DNA of 64,000 nucleotides from Pyrinomonadaceae bacterium (GTDB lineage: Bacteria > Acidobacteriota > Blastocatellia > Pyrinomonadales > Pyrinomonadaceae), in NCBI GenBank assembly GCA_030841085.1, contig JAVEDP010000017.1, positions 1 through 64,000 on the forward strand, given 5' to 3'. The position numbers were made by a program, and so were the translations under genes. How positions within the stretch are numbered: the first letter of the stretch is position 1; each line of letters begins with the position of its first letter. The notes under the pieces were generated by a model. That model made no database searches, was not told the origin of the DNA, and saw nothing but the letters and a program-made list of their open reading frames with translations. This document shows positions 34,959 through 43,828 of the stretch, piece by piece.

Positions 34959-35318
34959 CTAACGATCGGCTCTAACCTTTAGGAGAAGCGCTGCCAGCAT
35001 GCGTTTCACTTCGATTATCTGGGATTCAAGACCTTCATATGACTCAGCGCTGATAAACCCTAAATCCTTTGCTAGCAGGACGTGATACTCGACTTCGTAC
35101 GCTGACCCCATTCCAATCTGCAAGAATCTTGCAAGTTCAACATTTCCTCCGCGCCCAAAACCCTCTGCGATATTTGCCGGTATAGAAGCTGACGCACGTC
35201 TTAGCTGACTTGTAATACCGTAAAGTTCTTCTTTGGGAAACCCGGCAGTAGCTTTGTAAATTTCGAGTACAAGCTTATGAGCCTTTTCCCAGACTTTGAT
35301 CTGCCGAAAGTCGCGCAT
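34959..35318 (-). CDS. Four-helix-bundle protein (S23/IVP-like family)
   Basis: 119 residues, complete. The family signature is clear: DFRQIKVWEKAHKLVLEIY, FPKEELYGITSQLRRASASI, PANIAEGFGR, ELARFLQIGMGSAYEVEYHV. Such proteins form helical bundles; the family was first met as the protein encoded in 23S rRNA intervening sequences, and relatives include accessory proteins of diversity-generating retroelements. The function of stand-alone copies is unknown. It stands opposite to the kinase gene and is bracketed by facing heptamer arrays (34914-34941, 35407-35494), which suggests it arrived as a cassette. A second, divergent member is at 47517. Confidence 0.9.
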   Translation of the reverse strand: MRDFRQIKVWEKAHKLVLEIYKATAGFPKEELYGITSQLRRASASIPANIAEGFGRGGNVELARFLQIGMGSAYEVEYHVLLAKDLGFISAESYEGLESQIIEVKRMLAALLLKVRADR

Positions 35319-35406
35319 GACACGTCCTTAGCATGCGCCAAAAGAAACAGCAAGCAACTCCAAAAATTCGGGCATTTGATCTAATGCCAGGATTCTTGTA
35401 AAAGCC

Positions 35407-35494
35407 GCTTGCTGTTTGCTGTTTGCTGTTTGCTGTTTGCGTTTGCCGTTCGCTGTTTGCTGTCTGCTGTTTGCTGTTTGCTATTCGCTGTCTA
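35407..35494. repeat. Heptamer array at prolyl oligopeptidase stop codon (right arm)
   Basis: About 13 units of GTTTGCT (variants GTCTGCT, GTTCGCT), the reverse complement of the array at the kinase stop, ending inside the TAG stop (35492-35494) of the peptidase gene. Between it and the four-helix gene (35319-35406) is a non-coding stretch with GAAACAGCAAGCAA. Confidence 0.88.
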
Positions 35495-37711
35495 CTTCGG
35501 CGTCACACCTAAATTCCACATCAGAAATGAATAGATGTCTGCAGCCTGCTCAATTGCCTTGGTCGTGCTGCTGGCGCCATGACCTGACTTCGTATCGATG
35601 CGAATTAAAATTGGGTTAGTGCCACCTTGTGCTGCTTGCAACGCCGCCGCGTATTTGAAATTGTGCGCGGGCACGACGCGGTCGTCATGGTCTGCGGTCG
35701 TAATCAACGTTGCCGGATAGTTCACGCCGGGTTTGATGTTATGAATTGGTGAATAAGCATAGAGCGCTTTGAACTCCGCTTCATTTGCGCTGGAGCCATA
35801 GTCGGCAATCCAGTTCCAACCAATGGTGAATTTATGAAAGCGCAACATGTCCATCACGCCTGCCTGTTCAACCACTGCCCGGAATAACTCGGGACGCTGA
35901 TTGGAGACGGCGCCGACCAGCAAGCCGCCATTCGATGCACCCTGAATCGCAAGCTTCTCGGGCGAGGTGTACTTGTTCTTAATCAGATACTCGGCGGCAG
36001 CGATGAAGTCGTCAAAAACATTTTGCTTCTTGAGTTTCATGCCGGCTTCATGCCACTTTTCGCCATACTCGCCGCCGCCGCGCATGTTTGCGGAAGCGTA
36101 GACGAAGCCCTGCTCGAGCAATGCCAGTCGCAACGCGCTAAAGTTTGGTGAGGTGGTGACATTGAAACCACCGTAACCGTACAGCACGGTCGGATTGTTG
36201 CCGTCCAGCTTGATTCCCTTCTTATGGACCAGGAACATCGGCACGCGCGTGCCATCTTTGCTGGTGAAGAAGACTTCAGAAGTTTCAAAGTCCTTTGACT
36301 TGAAACCAGGAATTTCGGGTTGGCGAAAAATGCTGGACTGTTTGGTAGCCAGATCGTATTTGTAAATCGTCGGTGGAAAATTGAACGTCGTGAAGGTGTA
36401 GAAAGTAAACTTGTCGTCACCTCTACCACCAAAACCACCGACAGTTCCCGGTCCCGGCATGGTGATTTCGTTTTCGAGCTTGCCGTTCAGACTGTAAACA
36501 TAAACCCGCGCGGCAACGTCCTTGAGATAACCGACGAACAGTTTCCCGCCGACAGTATTCGCAAAGTCGAGCGGTTCCGGTTTCTCGGGAATTACATCTT
36601 TCCAGTTCGCTTCTTCAGGGTGCTTGGGATCGAAAAGAAATACGCGACCATTCGGCGCCTTGTGATCGGTATAAACCAGGAACTTATCACCAACATTATC
36701 GACTACGTCGTACGTGTCGTCGCCGATTTCGGCAACGAGAGGCGTGAACGCAGTGCCGGGTTGAGACGCATCGCGCCAGAAAACCGCGTTTCCCTTTTTA
36801 CCTTTGCCGCGATCGGAAATGGTCAGGAAAACATAACGCTCATCATCGCTGGTGCTGACGGTGTGGAAACGCTGCGGGTTCGCCGGATCCTCGTAAACCA
36901 GCGTGTCCGCCGATTGCGGCGTTCCGATCTTGTGATAGAAAACCTGATGGTTCTCGTTCTTCGCCGTCAGCTCGTGGCCTTTTTCCGGCGCGGGATAGCG
37001 GCTGTAGTAAAAGCCATTGCCCTGCCAGGAAATACCAGAGCTCTTCATCCACTCAACATGGTCCGTGGATAACTGCTTGGTCGCGGTATCCAAAACATAG
37101 ACGTCGTTCCAATCGGAACCGCCTTGCGAAACGCCATAGGCCAAATACTTTCCATCTTTCGAGAGTGAAACTGCGCCCAAACGAGTGGTGCCATCGGTCG
37201 ACAATTTATTTGGATCGAGCAGGATTTCGGCGACGCCATCCAGGCCCTTCTGCCGGTACCAAATGCTTTGATTCTGCAGGCCATCGTTTTTGGTATAGAA
37301 GAAATAATCGCCACGACGTGAAGGCGCGGAGTATTTAGGATAGTTATACAGCGCCGTCAACCGCTCTTTGATTTTGTTTCGGAAAGGAATCTTGTCGAGA
37401 TACGCAAAGGTAACTTTGTTCTGGGCCTCGACCCATTTCTCAACTGCCGGTGCCCGATCATCTTCCATCCAGCGATAGGGATCGGAAACCTTAGTGCCGA
37501 AATAATCCTCGACCGTGGCACCGGGCATTGAATCGGGATAAGTAAGTTTTGGCGGTGGCGCCGCACCATCGACGACCGGCGTCGAGGGGTTGGGATTCTG
37601 CGCGCTTGTAAGGGGCGCCAGCACGAACTGCGCCGTCATCAACGACACAATCAACAACACTAAGAATGACAACGTTCGCGCGCGACGCGACCTGCAGACA
37701 TTTCGATTCAT
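35492..37711 (-). CDS. Secreted prolyl oligopeptidase (S9A family)
   Basis: 739 residues from ATG 37711, which has CAGGAGAT nine bases upstream and gives a signal peptide (TLSFLVLLIVSLMTAQFVLA). After YPDSMPGATVEDYFGTKVSDPYRWMED comes the seven-bladed propeller, then the alpha/beta-hydrolase domain with the catalytic triad: Ser in QGASNGGLL, Asp in TADHDDRVVP, His in KSGHGAS. Cuts proline-containing peptides, here exported to the periplasm or outside. Full length. The stop TAG overlaps a heptamer array. An upstream in-frame start at 37804 exists but lacks a ribosome site. Confidence 0.94.
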   Translation of the reverse strand: MNRNVCRSRRARTLSFLVLLIVSLMTAQFVLAPLTSAQNPNPSTPVVDGAAPPPKLTYPDSMPGATVEDYFGTKVSDPYRWMEDDRAPAVEKWVEAQNKVTFAYLDKIPFRNKIKERLTALYNYPKYSAPSRRGDYFFYTKNDGLQNQSIWYRQKGLDGVAEILLDPNKLSTDGTTRLGAVSLSKDGKYLAYGVSQGGSDWNDVYVLDTATKQLSTDHVEWMKSSGISWQGNGFYYSRYPAPEKGHELTAKNENHQVFYHKIGTPQSADTLVYEDPANPQRFHTVSTSDDERYVFLTISDRGKGKKGNAVFWRDASQPGTAFTPLVAEIGDDTYDVVDNVGDKFLVYTDHKAPNGRVFLFDPKHPEEANWKDVIPEKPEPLDFANTVGGKLFVGYLKDVAARVYVYSLNGKLENEITMPGPGTVGGFGGRGDDKFTFYTFTTFNFPPTIYKYDLATKQSSIFRQPEIPGFKSKDFETSEVFFTSKDGTRVPMFLVHKKGIKLDGNNPTVLYGYGGFNVTTSPNFSALRLALLEQGFVYASANMRGGGEYGEKWHEAGMKLKKQNVFDDFIAAAEYLIKNKYTSPEKLAIQGASNGGLLVGAVSNQRPELFRAVVEQAGVMDMLRFHKFTIGWNWIADYGSSANEAEFKALYAYSPIHNIKPGVNYPATLITTADHDDRVVPAHNFKYAAALQAAQGGTNPILIRIDTKSGHGASSTTKAIEQAADIYSFLMWNLGVTPK

Positions 37712-37833
37712 GGGGATCAATCTCCTGAGCTGGAACTTATTTTGGAATGGTGCAAAGCGTGGGCAGACAGCGGATACTTTAATCGACTTGCTGGATAAGT
37801 TCAAAGCGCCTCGAGTTGTTCGTTCAGGGGAGC

Positions 37834-37933
37834 GATGCAGTTTGAATCAAAGGCCTCGAAGTCGGAACCCATCCGCTACCGCAGACGATACTGACTTCAT
37901 TGCCGCTGCGACGCCTTTGATTCAAACTGCATC
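37834..37933. repeat. Inverted repeat, family J (GATGCAGTTTGAATCAAAGGC)
   Basis: Arms of 21 bases, GATGCAGTTTGAATCAAAGG and its reverse complement, with about 55 bases between. It lies in the divergent promoter region of the prolyl oligopeptidase and VWA genes. Single copy in the window. Confidence 0.8.
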
Positions 37934-38047
37934 ACTACCGAGGCTTCTCTTTTCTCCGCAGACACCTACGGGTTATCATCGAACCCCCACCAAAGCACTC
38001 TCCCCGAGGAAAGCTTAGGTTGCAGCCTTTCGGAAATTGGAGTGCTC

Positions 38048-39097
38048 ATGAAAGCCTTGTTCTCAAGCGCGCGTAAATACAAATTCCTATCGCCCCTGCT
38101 TTTGCTTTTACTCTTGCCGTACGTCTCGTCGCGGATCACGTCACAAACTCGCGAACGGACCGTGACTGGCGACAAGCGGACTGCATCCCAGCCAGCCGAA
38201 ATCGTAAAGGTCGATGTTGATCTGGTGACGGTGGATGCGCTGGTTCTGCAAAAGAAAACTGCCCGCGTCGTCGGCAATCTGAAGGAAACGGACTTTGTGA
38301 TTTTGGAGGACGGCACGAAACAGCAGATCACAAACTTTAGCCAGGACACTCTGCCGTTATCCGTTGTCTTGTTGATTGATCGCGGAGGATGCATTGATCC
38401 ATTCGGGAACGAAGTACGCGGGGCGGCAAACGAAGCGCTGGCGCGTTTGAAGGAAACAGATGAAGTGGCAGTAATGACCTATCACGATAATGTCGAGCTG
38501 CTGCAAGAATTCACGCGCGACCGCTCGCAAATTGCCAACGCGCTGGAGCGTATTCCCAAAAACAACACCTGGGCCGATCACTGCTTGAACAAGGCCTTCT
38601 ATAAAGCCGCCGACTACATGGTAACCGCCGGTAATCCGGTTGGTCGCCGCGTAATCATTGCCATTACCGGCATCACGCGAAACTTTGACTGTGGCCATGG
38701 ACCATCAGGCAAAGCCGCGAAGCAAGCCATTTTCGAGTCGGGAAGCGTCGTGTGTGGTCTGATCCCCAAGACGCCGGTCCAGCGAATGGAAAACTCATTA
38801 ATGGTTTTTGGCACGCGTGTGGGCGGAGTGTTTAGCGCGGTATTAGATATCAAGCAACTCGCTGACGAAACCGGCGGTGAGGTGTTCGAAGAGAAACCTG
38901 AGCAACTGAATACAACGTTTAAGACGTTGATCGAGCATCTGCGCACGCGCTATAACCTCGCCTTCGTTTCTTCAAATAAGAAACGAGATGGAACTCTGCG
39001 CAAACTCAAAATCGATTTGACACCTAACGCGCAAAAGTCGAACGGCAAGCTAGTAGTTAAAGCCAGGCGAGGTTACATTGCGCCTAAAGAAAAATAG
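38048..39097 (+). CDS. Secreted VWA-domain protein (VWFA-related acidobacterial type)
   Basis: 349 residues from ATG 38048, with GGAG just upstream. Signal peptide MKALFSSARKYKFLSPLLLL. A short beta domain (VDVDLVTVDALVLQ, FVILEDGTKQQITNFSQ) precedes a von Willebrand A domain. The metal site is degenerate: the usual DxSxS appears as LLIDRGGCID, so metal-dependent binding is doubtful. VWA continues to TPVQRMENSLM and ETGGEVFEEKPEQLNTTFKT, ending RRGYIAPKEK. This architecture is typical of proteins expanded in Acidobacteria. Likely a periplasmic or surface adhesion/assembly factor. The Smr gene follows after 12 bases. Confidence 0.88.
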   Translation: MKALFSSARKYKFLSPLLLLLLLPYVSSRITSQTRERTVTGDKRTASQPAEIVKVDVDLVTVDALVLQKKTARVVGNLKETDFVILEDGTKQQITNFSQDTLPLSVVLLIDRGGCIDPFGNEVRGAANEALARLKETDEVAVMTYHDNVELLQEFTRDRSQIANALERIPKNNTWADHCLNKAFYKAADYMVTAGNPVGRRVIIAITGITRNFDCGHGPSGKAAKQAIFESGSVVCGLIPKTPVQRMENSLMVFGTRVGGVFSAVLDIKQLADETGGEVFEEKPEQLNTTFKTLIEHLRTRYNLAFVSSNKKRDGTLRKLKIDLTPNAQKSNGKLVVKARRGYIAPKEK

Positions 39098-39109
39098 GAC
39101 TGAGTTCTG

Positions 39110-39433
39110 ATGAAGAGTGCTGATAACCCGAGCGCTGACGACCCGCAGTCAGATCCCTACAATCCGTTTCCCGAACCGGTTACGATTCCAATTACTGACG
39201 TGTTCGACCTGCACTCGTTTCAACCGAGCGAGGTTAAGCTGGTGGTGGAGGAGTATTTGAATGAAGCGCGGCGATTAGGATTTCGGCAGGTCAGAATTAT
39301 TCACGGCAAAGGTATTGGAGTGCAGCGTGAAATGGTCCACGCGATTTTAGGTCGAACGCCGTTTGTCCTCGGTTGGACTGACGCGCCGCCGGAAGCTGGC
39401 GGTTGGGGCGCAACGATTGTTTCGCTTGAGTAA
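39110..39433 (+). CDS. Smr-domain protein (MutS2 C-terminal type)
   Basis: 107 residues. The Smr fold has the opening DVFDLHSFQPSEV (DLH) and the nucleic-acid-binding loop RIIHGKGIGVQR (HGKG). Stand-alone Smr domains are nickases or RNA nucleases in some bacteria and bind branched nucleic acid. Here 30 residues of unstructured N-terminus precede the domain, and a short tail ends in GGWGATIVSLE. Cotranscribed with the VWA gene by its 12-base spacing, an unexplained pairing. The TAA stop is formed by the left arm of a family-B repeat. Confidence 0.9.
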   Translation: MKSADNPSADDPQSDPYNPFPEPVTIPITDVFDLHSFQPSEVKLVVEEYLNEARRLGFRQVRIIHGKGIGVQREMVHAILGRTPFVLGWTDAPPEAGGWGATIVSLE

Positions 39434-39514
39434 AGCAAACTGTTAGTTTGCGGCGGTTGGTTAGCTTCAAAGATGAGTGACAACAAACCGCCGCAAACTA
39501 ACAGTTTGCTTTAC
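39430..39514. repeat. Dispersed inverted repeat, family B
   Basis: Arms GTAAAGCAAACTGTTAGTTT and AAACTAACAGTTTGCTTTAC. The first TAA is the stop of the Smr gene; the right end lies 16 bases from the stop of the opposite receiver gene, so it may be a shared 3' hairpin. Confidence 0.85.
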
Positions 39515-39529
39515 GAAGAAAGACCCAAG

Positions 39530-39913
39530 CTAAACCAGCAGCCCTTCAATCAGCTCGCTAAGCCACGGCATATCAATTGGCTTCGTTACATACGCATTGA
39601 ACCCAGCCGCTTTTGCGTCAGCGCGAAAATCTATTTCCTGATGCGCCGTCACCGCAATAACGGGAACAGTGTTGAATCCGTCGCAGGCGCGAATTTTCGT
39701 GGTTGCTGCAATACCGTCCATAATGGGCAAACTCAAATCCATCAGAATAATGTCCGGACGCTCGCGTTCCGCTACTTCGACCGCCTTCTCGCCGTTGTCG
39801 GCTTCCACGATGCGATAGCCGAGCTGCTCCAACTCCAGGCGCATAAAATAACGCGCGTCTTCCGAGTCTTCGACAATCAGAACTGTTTTATGCTGCGAAT
39901 CTTTTTCTGCCAT
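39530..39913 (-). CDS. Single-domain response regulator (receiver only)
   Basis: 127 residues from ATG 39913; the open frame extends 26 codons further upstream without a domain. Receiver domain: VLIVEDSEDARYFMR (acidic pair), phosphoacceptor Asp in IILMDLSLPIMDG, Thr in AVTAHQ and Lys in YVTKPID. No output domain, as in CheY/SpoF-type phosphorelay carriers. It is most like receivers that follow hybrid kinases (SLPIMDGIAAT). No kinase is adjacent, so the phosphate donor is encoded elsewhere. Weak ribosome site. Confidence 0.9.
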   Translation of the reverse strand: MAEKDSQHKTVLIVEDSEDARYFMRLELEQLGYRIVEADNGEKAVEVAERERPDIILMDLSLPIMDGIAATTKIRACDGFNTVPVIAVTAHQEIDFRADAKAAGFNAYVTKPIDMPWLSELIEGLLV

Positions 39914-40136
39914 TGGGGTCCATTCATGGGCCGGAAAAACTCCGAGCGGGTTCGGATAGCATCTGAAACCTTGGAATTTTGCGGAGTGCATCGAATGTAA
40001 GACGCGGTAGAACTTATGTCAAGATGGGTCGCGTTGGCAGCTCAGTTTCAATCAAACGGCAATTCAAATCGAACTAAATGGTCGCCAAGCTCGTTAGTGC
40101 TCTCAAGATTATTCGTCTGCAAACGGAGATATTCCA

Positions 40137-41003
40137 ATGAAAAAGATCATCCTTGTGGTTCTTCTGGTGGCCGTTGCCGGAGTTGCAGGTGTGATGCGCT
40201 CGCGCGCAAAAACCACCGGCGGAATTCGCAATTGGTCGCAGGTGGTGGATGGCGACAAGTCTTCGGCCAGCGATGTGCGCGAAGAGATTCGCAAAACGTA
40301 TGAGCTTTCGCCGGGCGCCCGCGTTGAAGTAGCCGGCATTAATGGTGGTGTAAAAATTGAAACTTCGGACAGCAGGACCGCTGAGGTTTACGTCGAACGC
40401 ACCGGCAAGAGCCAGGAAGTTTTGGGCCGGCGCAAAGTGACCATCGACGCTACGGCTGACAGCCTGACCGTTCGTGCGGAAAGCGCCGAGACCAGTTTCT
40501 TTGCGCGCATCTTTGGTTCTAATCCGACGGAGCGCGTGACCTTGCGTCTGCCACGCGAAATTTCCCTGGTCGCGAGAGGCATCAATGGTTCTTTGAGCAC
40601 CGGCGAAATCGCTGGCCCAGTTGAAGTGAAAGGCGTGAATGGAAAAGTTGATATCGCCCAGGCTTCGGGCGCTGCAACCTTCAAAGGCATTAACGGCAAT
40701 ATCGCGCTCGCACTCAAACAAATCGACAGAGGCGGCGTCGATATTAGCGGCATCAACGGCAACATCGAGTTAAGACTGAACGACGGCGTCAACGCGGACC
40801 TGGAAGCGCATGGCATGAACGGGAACGTCGTTTCCGATTTGGCGAACGTGAGCATCGACCGGAGCCGGCACGGTCACTACAGCGCGCAGATCGGCAGCGG
40901 CGGCAACTCAATTAATGCCAGCGGAATAAATGGCAACATCCATTTGACGCGAATGATGACCGCCTCTTCAAACAGCGACCAGGCTAAAACTAAGAGCGAC
41001 TGA
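40137..41003 (+). CDS. DUF4097-family secreted beta-repeat protein
   Basis: 288 residues. GGAGATATTCCA precedes the ATG. The signal peptide or N-terminal anchor MKKIILVVLLVAVAGVAGV is followed by a beta-solenoid-like domain of the DUF4097 type. The motif G-x-x-G-x-x-x (VAGINGGVKIET, ARGINGSLST, VKGVNGKVDI, FKGINGNIAL, ISGINGNIEL, AHGMNGNVVS, ASGINGNIHL) recurs about every 20 residues. Probably periplasmic or surface-exposed; function not known (in other bacteria such proteins are linked to envelope stress). A shared terminator follows. Confidence 0.85.
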   Translation: MKKIILVVLLVAVAGVAGVMRSRAKTTGGIRNWSQVVDGDKSSASDVREEIRKTYELSPGARVEVAGINGGVKIETSDSRTAEVYVERTGKSQEVLGRRKVTIDATADSLTVRAESAETSFFARIFGSNPTERVTLRLPREISLVARGINGSLSTGEIAGPVEVKGVNGKVDIAQASGAATFKGINGNIALALKQIDRGGVDISGINGNIELRLNDGVNADLEAHGMNGNVVSDLANVSIDRSRHGHYSAQIGSGGNSINASGINGNIHLTRMMTASSNSDQAKTKSD

Positions 41004-41041
41004 AGTAGCGACAAAGCAGATTGCTGAGTCAAAGCAAATCG

Positions 41042-41070
41042 AAAAGGGTACCGCTGTCGGTACCCTTCTC
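41042..41070. terminator. Hairpin between convergent genes, probable terminator
   Basis: A ten-base perfect stem AAGGGTACCG / CGGTACCCTT with a four-base loop, flanked by AAAA on the left and CTCTTGT on the right. On the minus strand the stem is followed by TTTTC, so it works best for the BNR gene read leftward. Confidence 0.75.
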
Positions 41071-41122
41071 TTGTCTCCCCAAAACCGAAACGCAATCATT
41101 TTCATCGCGCCTTTGATCCAAC

Positions 41123-42634
41123 TCACTTCACTTTGGCGGTGAATACTTCCTCCATCAAGTAAGGACGCTGGCAACCGCTGGCCGCATCCAACTGTCTGCG
41201 ACTGTCTGTCCAAACGGGATAAGAGACTCCGCCAAACGATACCAGTCCTTCATAATCGCCTTGCTGGTTTCCGTAGTTAATTCCTGGGCACGGAAAGACG
41301 CCACTGCAATCATGCTCGTTTGAACTAACGTTGCTAACGCGAATGTCTGGCGAATTCCAGGTCGCACCATCGCTCGAGCGCGCGAGATAGGAATCCGTCT
41401 GATAGCGCGCGCCGCTGGTGTCGTTGCGCGTGTCGTAAAAAGCTATGTTGACGCCGCCGGTAATTGGGTCAACCGACATCCAATGGTTGAAGCGATCCAC
41501 TGGCGACAAAAACTGATCGGTGACGGGCGCCGGCGTTGACCAGTTCGCGCCATTATTGTCCGAATAGGAAATGAAAATGTCCGTAACGTTTGCCGGTGTC
41601 AGATCCATCCAACTGCAATAAATCCTGCCGCGATGAATTCCGCTTGAACGATCAACATCCAGCGACGGATAGACCAGTGCGCCGCGAAAAGATTCGGCGG
41701 GAACGGCAATATCAAAAGGCAGAGTTTTCGGTGAAATGGTAACGGACGTGCCCCAGGTGTTCCCTCCATCAAAGGACCGGTTGAACACGATCGCGTTGGC
41801 TACATAATCGTTCCACGCAACATAAACTTCGCCGTTTGGCCCCACGGCCGGCGACGCGCCAATGGACCGGCCTGGTCCAGAGGGGTCGTCAACTCTTTTC
41901 GTTGAGAAGCTCGCCCCGTGATCTGTAGAAGTCGCCAAACGCACGCCACCGCCAATAGATCCTCCGGAGGCAGCATCCCAGGCAATGTAAACATTGTCTC
42001 GAAACGGACTGCCCAGGTTCTGGTCGGCTGTAATCATGGGCTTGTCGTTGAAGTGGTTGGTGCCGTTCTCAAACGCAAAGAACGTAGCTGTGGGATATGT
42101 TTTCCCGCCGTCAGTCGAGCGTGCGACGGCCATCTGCGTACCGTTGATGCCGTTGCCCTTCGCGAAAAAAACCACGATGTAGCCATAGAAGAGATTGCCG
42201 CGACTGTCAAAAGCGAGCGTGGGATCCGATCCGAAGTCGATCCCGCTCTTTGATTTTGCCGGCGGCAGCGGAAGATCGACTCCGCCCCAACTCGTGCCGC
42301 CGTTTGAACTGTAATAACCGCGCATCGGCAAGCGAAAGATTTCATTTGATCCGGCGGCAAGCGTTTTCGGCTTATTGGGATCGAGTGTAATGAAAGTTTC
42401 GCTCTGTGGACCACACTCATTGGAAACGTCCACGTTGCCGCCATAGCTGACTGAGTTAGTTGAACCGGCATCCGCGTCGGGGCCATTGTTAAGAATGAAT
42501 TCATACTTGCTCCACCAAGTCGGATCGTGAGCATTCGTCTGGGCCTTTGCCGGTCGCAAACCGGGAGACACGGCCATGGCCAAAAGAATTAGTGCAAGTG
42601 CAAAAACAATTGACAACCGTAAACGTGTAATCAT
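41123..42634 (-). CDS. Secreted BNR/Asp-box protein (sialidase-fold beta-propeller)
   Basis: 503 residues from ATG 42634, with AAGGAG five bases upstream. Signal peptide TRLRLSIVFALALILLAMAV. The mature part has at least five Asp-box turns (SxDxGxxW-like): YSSNGGTSW, STDGGKTYP, STDHGASFS, SFDGGNTWG and SDNNGANWS, the hallmark of six-bladed sialidase-type propellers. The catalytic arginine triad of true sialidases cannot be identified with certainty, so glycan binding or another hydrolase role is possible. Four cysteines near the ends may form disulfides. Monocistronic. Confidence 0.87.
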   Translation of the reverse strand: MITRLRLSIVFALALILLAMAVSPGLRPAKAQTNAHDPTWWSKYEFILNNGPDADAGSTNSVSYGGNVDVSNECGPQSETFITLDPNKPKTLAAGSNEIFRLPMRGYYSSNGGTSWGGVDLPLPPAKSKSGIDFGSDPTLAFDSRGNLFYGYIVVFFAKGNGINGTQMAVARSTDGGKTYPTATFFAFENGTNHFNDKPMITADQNLGSPFRDNVYIAWDAASGGSIGGGVRLATSTDHGASFSTKRVDDPSGPGRSIGASPAVGPNGEVYVAWNDYVANAIVFNRSFDGGNTWGTSVTISPKTLPFDIAVPAESFRGALVYPSLDVDRSSGIHRGRIYCSWMDLTPANVTDIFISYSDNNGANWSTPAPVTDQFLSPVDRFNHWMSVDPITGGVNIAFYDTRNDTSGARYQTDSYLARSSDGATWNSPDIRVSNVSSNEHDCSGVFPCPGINYGNQQGDYEGLVSFGGVSYPVWTDSRRQLDAASGCQRPYLMEEVFTAKVK

Positions 42635-42922
42635 CGTCACTCCTTGGATTCAGAAAGCGCCGTCTTCGTCAGGCACCGGGGATGAATTGATTTCTCGTTC
42701 ACCGAACCAGGTTTTCGGGAACGAAGCAATGGCACTCAAGCAGAAAAAGCAATTGTCGGGGACGGCAAGGCGCACATTCTATCTCGAATTTTGTCGGATG
42801 AGAAGGCCCAAGTGAACTGAAAGTTAATGCAATCCGCCGCCCGAATAAGCGGCCAGAATTGAACCCGCTGGGGAAACCAGTTATAAGTACCGCGACCAAT
42901 TTCATTCAGGAGACTCGAAGAC

Positions 42923-43459
42923 TTGCCGCAAAGTAGACATCGAAAAACCACGAAAGCTAAGAAACGTCCGAAGGGCCCGTATTCCGCTGCGAAGACCCCG
43001 GCGTCGGCAGGCGGCAATGGGCAACTGAGAATCATCGCCATTGTTATTGTGCTGGCGCTCGCCGCTGCGGCAATTGCGTATGTCATCACCAGGCGCAGCA
43101 AGAGCGGTGGTGCGGAAATCACAACCGCATCGGGATTGAAATACGTTGACGTGGCGGAAGGAACAGGAGCTTCACCGAAACTCGGGCAAACTGTTTCCGT
43201 CGCTTACACCGGCACACTCGAGAACGGAACGAAGTTTGACAGCTCCTACGATCATCCCGGACAAAAACCAATTGAGTTCCAATTGGGCACGCAAAATATT
43301 ATTCAAGGGTGGAACGAAGGAATAGCCACGATGAAAGTTGGCGGCAAACGCAAGTTGATCATTCCCGCACCGCTCGCCTATAAGGCTGCGGGTAAACCAC
43401 CGGACATACCGCCGAATGCCACGTTAATCTTCGATGTTGAGCTGATGGGCGTGAAGTAG
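42923..43459 (+). CDS. FKBP-type peptidyl-prolyl cis-trans isomerase, membrane-anchored
   Basis: 178 residues from TTG 42923, with AGGAG about ten bases upstream. A basic N-terminus, one membrane helix ([19 protein letters not shown]) and then a periplasmic FKBP domain: [66 protein letters not shown] and the end [15 protein letters not shown]. Catalyses proline isomerisation of exported proteins. The first 30 residues are Lys/Arg-rich and predicted to be cytoplasmic. Confidence 0.93.
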   Translation: MPQSRHRKTTKAKKRPKGPYSAAKTPASAGGNGQLRIIAIVIVLALAAAAIAYVITRRSKSGGAEITTASGLKYVDVAEGTGASPKLGQTVSVAYTGTLENGTKFDSSYDHPGQKPIEFQLGTQNIIQGWNEGIATMKVGGKRKLIIPAPLAYKAAGKPPDIPPNATLIFDVELMGVK

Positions 43460-43468
43460 AGGCTAAGC

Positions 43469-43552
43469 GTCAAGAAGTTCAGAGTCCAACCTTTAGGTTG
43501 CTCTTGCGCTGGTAAGAAGCAAGCTAAAAGCTTGGACTCTGAATTTCTTGAC
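43469..43552. repeat. Hairpin element, family G
   Basis: Ends GTCAAGAA and TTCTTGAC enclose AGAGTCCAACCTTTAGGTTG and AAGCTAAAAGCTTGGACTCT. The two arms pair imperfectly over most of their length. A second copy lies at 13781-13850. It starts nine bases after the FKBP stop. Confidence 0.8.
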
Positions 43553-43634
43553 GGCTCCCAAGCATTTGAGACCCAGCGCGCGTTTCGGAGTTAAGCGAAG
43601 CGTTACAAGAGTAACCGCAAAGTTCGCAAAAGGA

Positions 43635-43693
43635 AGTGGCATAGACTTTAGTCTGTGACTTTCGTAGGAGGCACCGATTGAAGTCTGAGTCAC
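43635..43693. repeat. Dispersed inverted repeat, family A (degenerate)
   Basis: Left arm AGTGGCATAGACTTTAGTCT; the right arm is worn (GATTGAAGTCTGAGTCACC). It lies in the 370-base gap between FKBP and citrate synthase genes; the rest of that gap shows nothing else apart from the family-G hairpin. Confidence 0.75.
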
Positions 43694-43828
43694 CTCCTCG
43701 CGATCTTGGCGGTTTATTTTTTAGTCAGCCTCAGTTACGCGAAAGAAATGCCTCATGGTTTGATTAGTGGATCGTCTCAAGGTTAATCTGGGATACCCCC
43801 GAAAGTCATAAGCCCAGGAGAAAAAGCG

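Noticed and set aside
42699-43122. Minus-strand frames at 42699-42905 and 42736-43122
   Set aside because: Shadows of the FKBP gene 5' end and its leader; the FKBP domain on the plus strand is unambiguous.
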